From NCBI GenBank assembly GCA_025924755.1, contig JAICHT010000098.1, positions 1-11,411 of the forward strand: DNA of 11,411 bases. Direction: 5' to 3'. The stretch's first letter is position 1, and each line of letters opens with the position of its first letter. This document shows positions 7,163 to 11,411 of this stretch, piece after piece. The translations under genes and the position numbers were made by a program. This stretch comes from Chitinophagaceae bacterium (lineage in GTDB: Bacteria > Bacteroidota > Bacteroidia > Chitinophagales > Chitinophagaceae). Under the pieces are notes generated by a model that did not search any database, was not told where the DNA came from, and was given only the letters and a program-made list of their open reading frames with translations.

Positions 7163-8146
7163 TTAATACGTGATCCTCACAACAAATTTATCGGCATCTG
7201 CAATATCCAGTGCATTAGCACCGGCATTGCTAATGCGTAAATCCAATCCCTGGTTTTGACGTATGCCACTCATTTGACCCAATACTTTGGCATAAATAGC
7301 TTTGTTGTTTGTAGGATTTATTATCCGAATGATGCTGCCGGGTTCTACACCATCCAGCAGTGCATAATACTTGTTATCCTGCCAGCCACTGGCTGTTTTA
7401 AAAATGCCGGAGGTCACTGTTTGATCTTTGTTGGCCGCAGCCGTTTTCATTTGCTGGTCATATAAACTTTTAAAGTACCCTGCGTCAGATGTAACGGCTG
7501 CAGTAGTTGCAGCGGTATTAGCTGGCGGAGCACTTTTTACTGCTGCCGGTTTTTCTTCTTCCTTTTTCGTTACTACCGGATCTTCTTTTTTGGGTGCCTG
7601 GGCAACTGAAGCTGTATTGTTTTTTATAGCTGTAGACGCAACTGGTGCCGGGTTTGAATTGGCTTCCGTAGTAGCCTTTGCTAAAGCACTATTGCCGCTT
7701 TCGGACGGTTTAACAGCAGTTAGATATCCAACTATTAATTTAGTGCCGGCACTAATATTATCATTGGTTAAATGATTCCATTTGCGCAGGTTGGCCATTA
7801 ATACTTTATTATTTTTAAGACTCACCCGGTACAGGCCTTCTTTATCACCTACTACATAATAAACGGGTGTGCCTTCGCTGGCTGACTGCGAAAAATTTTC
7901 TGCTTGCAGGGGTATCATAATCGTTTGGCCTACGGATAAGCCCTTATTCATGTCCAGGTTATTATAAGCAGCAATATCTTTAGGAGCTATTTTGTAAAGC
8001 CGCCCAATGGAATAAAAGTTTTCTTTAGGCACTACCGTATGCGTTACATACAAATGGTTGCCGTTGTTATGAACCTCAAGTTGGGATTGGCTAAAACCAA
8101 TGAAGGAGCAAAGCAATAATATAAAAATGAATAACTGTTTTTTCAT
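7163..8146 (-). CDS. Secreted LysM protein with C-terminal RlpA-like double-psi barrel domain
   Basis: A 327-residue exported protein, probably acting on or binding peptidoglycan. The signal peptide is residues 1 to about 20 (MKKQLFIFILLLCSFIGFSQ). A LysM-type domain spans about 36-79 (HTVVPKENFYSIGRLYKI to LSVGQTIMIP). A second, more diverged LysM-like segment lies at about 95-141. A linker rich in Ala, Lys, Pro and Glu follows (about 142-222). The C-terminal 105 residues resemble an RlpA double-psi beta barrel, with VEPGSIIRIINPTNNKAIYAKV and LDLRISNAGANAL. The RlpA catalytic His and first Asp positions appear replaced (my alignment by eye), so lytic transglycosylase activity is doubtful and a binding or scaffold role fits better. 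It lies 48 bp downstream of the methyltransferase gene on the same strand. Its ATG has no strong ribosome binding site. Confidence 0.85.
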   Translation of the reverse strand: MKKQLFIFILLLCSFIGFSQSQLEVHNNGNHLYVTHTVVPKENFYSIGRLYKIAPKDIAAYNNLDMNKGLSVGQTIMIPLQAENFSQSASEGTPVYYVVGDKEGLYRVSLKNNKVLMANLRKWNHLTNDNISAGTKLIVGYLTAVKPSESGNSALAKATTEANSNPAPVASTAIKNNTASVAQAPKKEDPVVTKKEEEKPAAVKSAPPANTAATTAAVTSDAGYFKSLYDQQMKTAAANKDQTVTSGIFKTASGWQDNKYYALLDGVEPGSIIRIINPTNNKAIYAKVLGQMSGIRQNQGLDLRISNAGANALDIADADKFVVRITY

Positions 8147-8164
8147 GGTGATATAGATTCTAGG

Positions 8165-8191
8165 TTTAAAAATATAACATTTATTTTTAAA
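8165..8191. repeat. AT-only hairpin between rsmF-like and LysM genes
   Basis: TTTAAAAATA (8165-8174) and TATTTTTAAA (8182-8191) form a perfect 10-bp inverted repeat around a 7-base loop, just past the methyltransferase stop. It may be a weak terminator, or AT-rich promoter DNA for the LysM gene. The minus strand there contains TATATTTT (8176 down to 8169), one base off the TAnnTTTG element. I cannot tell which. Confidence 0.35.
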
Positions 8192-8194
8192 ATT

Positions 8195-9592
8195 TTATTG
8201 ATCCCGGTGCTTCAAAATACGCAACTCTTTTGGATAATAATTATTAATACGATTGGGCAATACATTTATCCAGCCGAGGTTTTTATTTTGATAAGAAACC
8301 AGTTGCCAGCCGGTTGATGAAACCTGCGGATTTATTTCACCTTTTTGTAAATACCGTATGGCATCATCGTGGTTCAACGCTACTTTTTTGATTTTATTTG
8401 AGATCAAATTACTAACCGCCAGTGCATGGTCGGGTATTATCTTATCCCGAATAACTTGCCCTATAAACGTACCCGCATATTGAATATTTTGTGTAGCCCT
8501 TAATATATAAAAATCATCTACTGCTGATAGCGGCAATGTAAAAATAGCATCGTGGTGCTTTAGTAAAATACGATCATTTATATTCATCCATTCTCCTGCC
8601 AATGTTTTTTCTTTGGCGGTTGCCAAATCAGGTTTTACCGGTTTGTATTTTATAGCAGTTGCCTGGCTTTTCTTTTTAAAGCACGCAATAAAAAATCCTT
8701 CCCCTTTCACTTGATCCGGATAAAAACGATAGCAGGATGCTTCTGATATTGGGGAAGCCGTTTCTACTATTCCCCAAAACGCATCAACAGATAATTTAAT
8801 GCCTTCCATATCCTGCTCCTGCACCAGCCAGTCAGCAATATCTTCGTCTTCTTCTTTTGAATATGAGCATGTGGAATAAATTAAAATGCCATCGTTTTTC
8901 AAAGCTGGTAATATATCGGATAATATCCGTTTCTGACGTCCGCAACAAAGCGCTACGGCATCTGCACTCCATTCTGAAATAGCATCTGCATCTTTTCGAA
9001 ACAAGCCGCTGCCGCTGCAAGGCGCATCTACTACTATCACATCAAAAAAACCGGGCAACTTAGAAAAATGCTGCGGGTCGTTATTGGTAACGATCACATT
9101 TTCACTTCCCCACTTTATTATATTTTGCTTTAAGATATTAGCCCGGCTTTTTATTACCTCATTACTTACCAATATGCTTTGCGATGATATTAAAGATTGA
9201 ATATGTGTAGACTTTCCGCCCGGCGCAGCACATAAATCCAATACTTTCAAAGGTTGTGATAGGTCAACCGTTTGTTTTAATGCTACTTCCAAAAACATGC
9301 TGGAAGCTTCCTGCACATAATAGCACCCGGCATGAAAACGCGGGTCGAAGGTAAAAGATGGACGTTGTGATAAATAATAGCCGTATGCTGTCCACGGTAT
9401 TTTTTCGTGAATGGTAAATGGTGAATGGTGAAACAGGTCTTTCATTGACCATTCACCATTGTCCATCTTTGAAGGATTGATTCGGATTGATGTAACCTGC
9501 TCGCCGCAAGCATGCACTTTTTCAAACGCTTTTTTATCAAAGCCCTGAATACCTGTTAAGGATACCAATAAATTTTCGGGTAATACTGCCAC
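8195..9592 (-). CDS. RsmF-like rRNA cytosine-C5 methyltransferase (NOL1/NOP2/Sun family)
   Basis: SAM-dependent methyltransferase that makes 5-methylcytosine in ribosomal RNA; 465 residues, close to E. coli RsmF (about 480). The start is GTG at 9592, chosen because LPENLLVSL is the usual N-terminus of the family and no ATG is near. The SIRINP motif lies at 35-40 and PSFTFDPRFHAGCYYVQEASSMFL at 78-101. SAM motif I is LDLCAAPGGKSTH (118-130). Motif IV is DAPCSGSG with Cys192 and motif VI is STCSYSKEEDEDI with Cys242, the two cysteines used in catalysis and product release. Residues from about 325 on form the RsmF-type C-terminal domain. Residues 43-62 are encoded by a palindromic repeat element inserted in frame (separate entry) in the variable linker before the PW motif. 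The exact target base is not provable here. Confidence 0.92.
   Translation of the reverse strand: MAVLPENLLVSLTGIQGFDKKAFEKVHACGEQVTSIRINPSKMDNGEWSMKDLFHHSPFTIHEKIPWTAYGYYLSQRPSFTFDPRFHAGCYYVQEASSMFLEVALKQTVDLSQPLKVLDLCAAPGGKSTHIQSLISSQSILVSNEVIKSRANILKQNIIKWGSENVIVTNNDPQHFSKLPGFFDVIVVDAPCSGSGLFRKDADAISEWSADAVALCCGRQKRILSDILPALKNDGILIYSTCSYSKEEDEDIADWLVQEQDMEGIKLSVDAFWGIVETASPISEASCYRFYPDQVKGEGFFIACFKKKSQATAIKYKPVKPDLATAKEKTLAGEWMNINDRILLKHHDAIFTLPLSAVDDFYILRATQNIQYAGTFIGQVIRDKIIPDHALAVSNLISNKIKKVALNHDDAIRYLQKGEINPQVSSTGWQLVSYQNKNLGWINVLPNRINNYYPKELRILKHRDQ
9407..9466. repeat. 60-bp palindromic array of 7-bp repeats inside the rsmF-like gene
   Basis: The left side is a tandem of heptamers: GTGAATG (9407), GTAAATG (9414), GTGAATG (9421), then a decayed GTGAAAC (9428). 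The right side carries the complement in tandem: CATTGAC (9443), CATTCAC (9450), CATTGTC (9457), then CAT. The core is a perfect 13-bp inverted repeat, 9417-9429 with 9448-9460, with an 18-base loop. A further ATGG/CCAT pairing lies outside a two-base mismatch. The block is exactly 20 codons in frame (residues 43-62, Met-Asp-Asn-Gly to Thr-Ile-His). The heptamer period is not a multiple of three, so the peptide itself is not periodic. It looks like a dispersed repeat that landed in coding DNA. Confidence 0.8.
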
Positions 9593-9607
9593 TAATAAAA
9601 AACCTTT
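9590..9607 (-). promoter_or_regulatory. GTG start and embedded ribosome binding site of the rsmF-like gene
   Basis: The only Shine-Dalgarno-like sequence before the GTG start is AAAGG (minus strand, 9607 down to 9603), ten bases upstream. These bases are part of the 3' arm of the preceding terminator hairpin. In a readthrough transcript the site would be paired. In a transcript starting inside the hairpin it would be free. The minus strand reads TACCTTTG (9631 down to 9624), an exact TAnnTTTG match, but no -33 element is evident. Confidence 0.35.
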
Positions 9608-9630
9608 GACTGAACGAATCAGCCAAAGGT
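9597..9630 (-). terminator. Factor-independent terminator of the M28 peptidase gene
   Basis: ACCTTTG (9602-9608) pairs with CAAAGGT (9624-9630). After one mismatch, CTGA (9610-9613) pairs with TCAG (9619-9622) around a five-base loop. On the minus strand the stem is followed by a six-T run (9602 down to 9597). It begins 21 bp past the peptidase stop and ends 4 bp before the GTG of the next gene. Confidence 0.8.
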
Positions 9631-9651
9631 ACTACTCAAATAAGAAAGGTA

Positions 9652-11411
9652 TTATTGTAAAAAAGTATTCGCTTCTTTTACTGCCGAATTATAACTTTCT
9701 ATTGTTTTTGCTACTTGTTCAATATTATCCTGCGCTTCTTTCCAGGAACGTTGCTCAATAGCTTCCCTTATTCCCGGCAATGTTTTTACACCATATCCTG
9801 TATAAAAGCCTGGTGCATATATTTGGTGCTTATACCAACTGCGCCTGGGCAATCCATTCGGCTGCAATAGTGTTCTTTCTGCTTTATACAAAATAGTATT
9901 AAACTCCTGAAGCTTTGCTGGTGGCAGTTTTTCTGCCTTATGATAAGATTGCTCAAAAACTTCGGTACTGGTTTTTAAAGCAGCTAATGCATTATCCAAA
10001 TCACTAAAATTTAAGTACGGCACCGGAGCTTTTGCAACAGGTGCTTTATAGGAAAGGTTCGGATCGCTTGCCAATATATAGTCGTTATCTTTTACCATTT
10101 TATTGTTGGTTTCGGTTTCCGTACGCATCTTGTTAAGCAGGTCCTTTATTTCCGTTTCATAGCCGTTTACCGTTTTATAAAAATGGGCAAAGTCAAGCGG
10201 CAACACATCCGCATCTGCCAGGCGAAGTTCTACACGGCCTGCTGTTTGCGACAAAGCAATACCATATTTAAAACCCGGATCTTTAAATTTAGTGAACAGG
10301 TTATAAGAATCATAAATAGAATGATATTCACCGCCTTCATCTTCGCCGCTAAAACCTAAGTTTAGAGTAGCGATACCGAGGTGTTGCAGAAAAGATGAAA
10401 AGTCTGACCCCGAGCCCAAGGCATCCAGCTTTATACTGCTATCCTGCATCATTTTGCTACGGTCGTCTGCTGCAGCATCCATCAGTGCTTTTGCATGTTG
10501 ACGTTCCCTGATTGAAACTCCGGTTTGCGGATCTTTTACCTCCCCGGTAATTTCATCAAAAAAAGGTTCAAGTGTATGCGAGCCGCCAGCCTCTATAAAA
10601 CCACGGCCATTTCCGTCTGTATTAATATAAGCTACTGCTTTTTGTTTTAACTCCTGCTGATGGTCTTCCACCCATTCGGTAGAACCCAGTAAGGCTGGCT
10701 CTTCTCCATCCCACGCACAAAATACCAATGTGCGTTTTGGCTGATATCCTCCTTTTACCAGTTCACTTATAGCACGTGCTTCTTCCAGTTCTGATACTAA
10801 ACCGCTGATAGGGTCCGCAGCGCCGTTTACCCATGCATCGTGGTGGTTGCCGCGAATGATCCACTCATCTGGAAATTGGGAGCCTTTCAATTTTGCAATT
10901 ACATCGTACAGTGGTTTCATATCCCAGTTAAAAGCCAGTTTCAAATGTACTTTTTCACTACTTGGCCCTACATGATACGTGATAGGTAAAGAGCCTCTCC
11001 AGCCAGGCGGCACTACCCGGCCTTTTAATGCCTGCAACAACGGCAGTGCATCGTCATAGGATATAGGTAATACTGGAATTTTCATAATTGTAGTCGCATC
11101 TTTTCGGTCCAGTCTTTTAGCATCTTTTGTAGCGCCAACATCAGGCGTTAACGGATCACCGGGGTAAACGGGCATATCCATCACTGAGCCTCTTTGTGCG
11201 CCGCCACCCGGCCTGAAAGGGCCATTGGGATATACATCACCTTTTGTATAGCCATCATCTGCAGGATCGGAATAAATGATGCAGCCCACTGCCCCGTGTT
11301 CGGCAGCCACTTTCGGCTTGATGCCTCTCCAGGAGCCGCCGTATTTTGCCAATACTATTTTTCCTTTAACGTCAATGCCCATGCGCTCCAGTTCTTCATA
11401 ATCGGCCGGAA
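9652..11411 (-). CDS. M28 zinc peptidase, glutamate carboxypeptidase II-like, N-terminus beyond window
   Basis: Co-catalytic dizinc exopeptidase of family M28B, related to human glutamate carboxypeptidase II. Numbering here starts at the Met at 11382. The frame stays open to the right edge (PADYEELER precedes that Met), so the start is outside and the Met is internal. A protease-associated domain comes first (about 1-120, VKGKIVLAKYGG, AVGCIIYSDP). The peptidase domain carries the expected metal ligands: His180 in GNHHDAW, Asp190 in GAADP, catalytic Glu227 and ligand Glu228 in WDGEEPALLGSTEW, Asp256 in YINTDG and His354 in EYHSIYDSY. The C-terminal part, from about 395, is the transferrin-receptor-like dimerisation domain (NGLPRRSWYKHQIYAPG). 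It is probably exported and cleaves acidic or other dipeptides, though specificity is not readable. A terminator follows the stop. Confidence 0.94.
   Translation of the reverse strand, partial: PADYEELERMGIDVKGKIVLAKYGGSWRGIKPKVAAEHGAVGCIIYSDPADDGYTKGDVYPNGPFRPGGGAQRGSVMDMPVYPGDPLTPDVGATKDAKRLDRKDATTIMKIPVLPISYDDALPLLQALKGRVVPPGWRGSLPITYHVGPSSEKVHLKLAFNWDMKPLYDVIAKLKGSQFPDEWIIRGNHHDAWVNGAADPISGLVSELEEARAISELVKGGYQPKRTLVFCAWDGEEPALLGSTEWVEDHQQELKQKAVAYINTDGNGRGFIEAGGSHTLEPFFDEITGEVKDPQTGVSIRERQHAKALMDAAADDRSKMMQDSSIKLDALGSGSDFSSFLQHLGIATLNLGFSGEDEGGEYHSIYDSYNLFTKFKDPGFKYGIALSQTAGRVELRLADADVLPLDFAHFYKTVNGYETEIKDLLNKMRTETETNNKMVKDNDYILASDPNLSYKAPVAKAPVPYLNFSDLDNALAALKTSTEVFEQSYHKAEKLPPAKLQEFNTILYKAERTLLQPNGLPRRSWYKHQIYAPGFYTGYGVKTLPGIREAIEQRSWKEAQDNIEQVAKTIESYNSAVKEANTFLQ

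Noticed and set aside
7428..7775. A 115-codon plus-strand frame opposite the LysM gene
   Set aside because: It is an Ala/Val-rich frame that mirrors the Ala/Thr/Lys-rich linker of the real gene, with no independent support.
9407..9466. Heptamer array considered as a CRISPR or a phage attachment site
   Set aside because: Units are 7 bp, contiguous and palindromically arranged with no spacers. No cas, integrase or phage gene is nearby.
1..11411. Search for defence, toxin-antitoxin, biosynthetic or mobile-element systems
   Set aside because: All sizeable genes belong to recognisable housekeeping, envelope or metal-efflux families. The only unknown is the small protein near czcC, so a new multi-gene system is not supported.

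Overview
The window reads as ordinary chromosome of a Bacteroidota bacterium, most likely a Chitinophagaceae-type genome of moderate GC. Three things point this way. The protein sequences look like that group (a czcCBA set, a LysM/double-psi barrel protein, an RsmF-like methyltransferase and a glutamate carboxypeptidase II-like M28 peptidase). Strong Shine-Dalgarno sites are scarce. Sequences of the TAnnTTTG type, the Bacteroidota -7 promoter element, occur where promoters are expected. There are no tRNA or rRNA genes, insertion sequences, CRISPR arrays or prophage genes.

Layout. One rightward gene enters from the left edge: fmt, methionyl-tRNA formyltransferase, missing only its first few codons. 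It converges on a leftward block that fills the rest of the window, and a bidirectional hairpin terminator separates them. Read in the direction of transcription (right to left), the leftward block is: an M28 peptidase (N-terminus beyond the right edge), its terminator, an RsmF/NOL1-NOP2-Sun rRNA cytosine-C5 methyltransferase, a LysM plus double-psi-barrel secreted protein, a strong hairpin terminator, a small exported protein of unknown function, and a CzcC-CzcB-CzcA heavy-metal efflux operon.

How the genes work together. CzcA (inner-membrane RND pump), CzcB (periplasmic adaptor lipoprotein) and CzcC (TolC-like outer-membrane channel) together form a tripartite proton-driven exporter. The DFG...DG...VE motif of CzcA points to divalent ions of the Zn/Co/Cd/Ni class rather than Cu(I)/Ag(I). 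The small acidic His/Met-containing protein upstream of czcC may belong to the same metal response. Its start overlaps a near-leaderless promoter preceded by four helically phased RTAAC repeats, which would suit a response regulator. The other genes are housekeeping or cell-envelope functions.

The most unusual features are two. One is a 60-bp palindromic array of degenerate 7-bp repeats lying in frame inside the rRNA methyltransferase gene, adding exactly 20 codons. The other is the phased repeat cluster upstream of the small metal-linked protein. No wholly new multi-gene system is evident.
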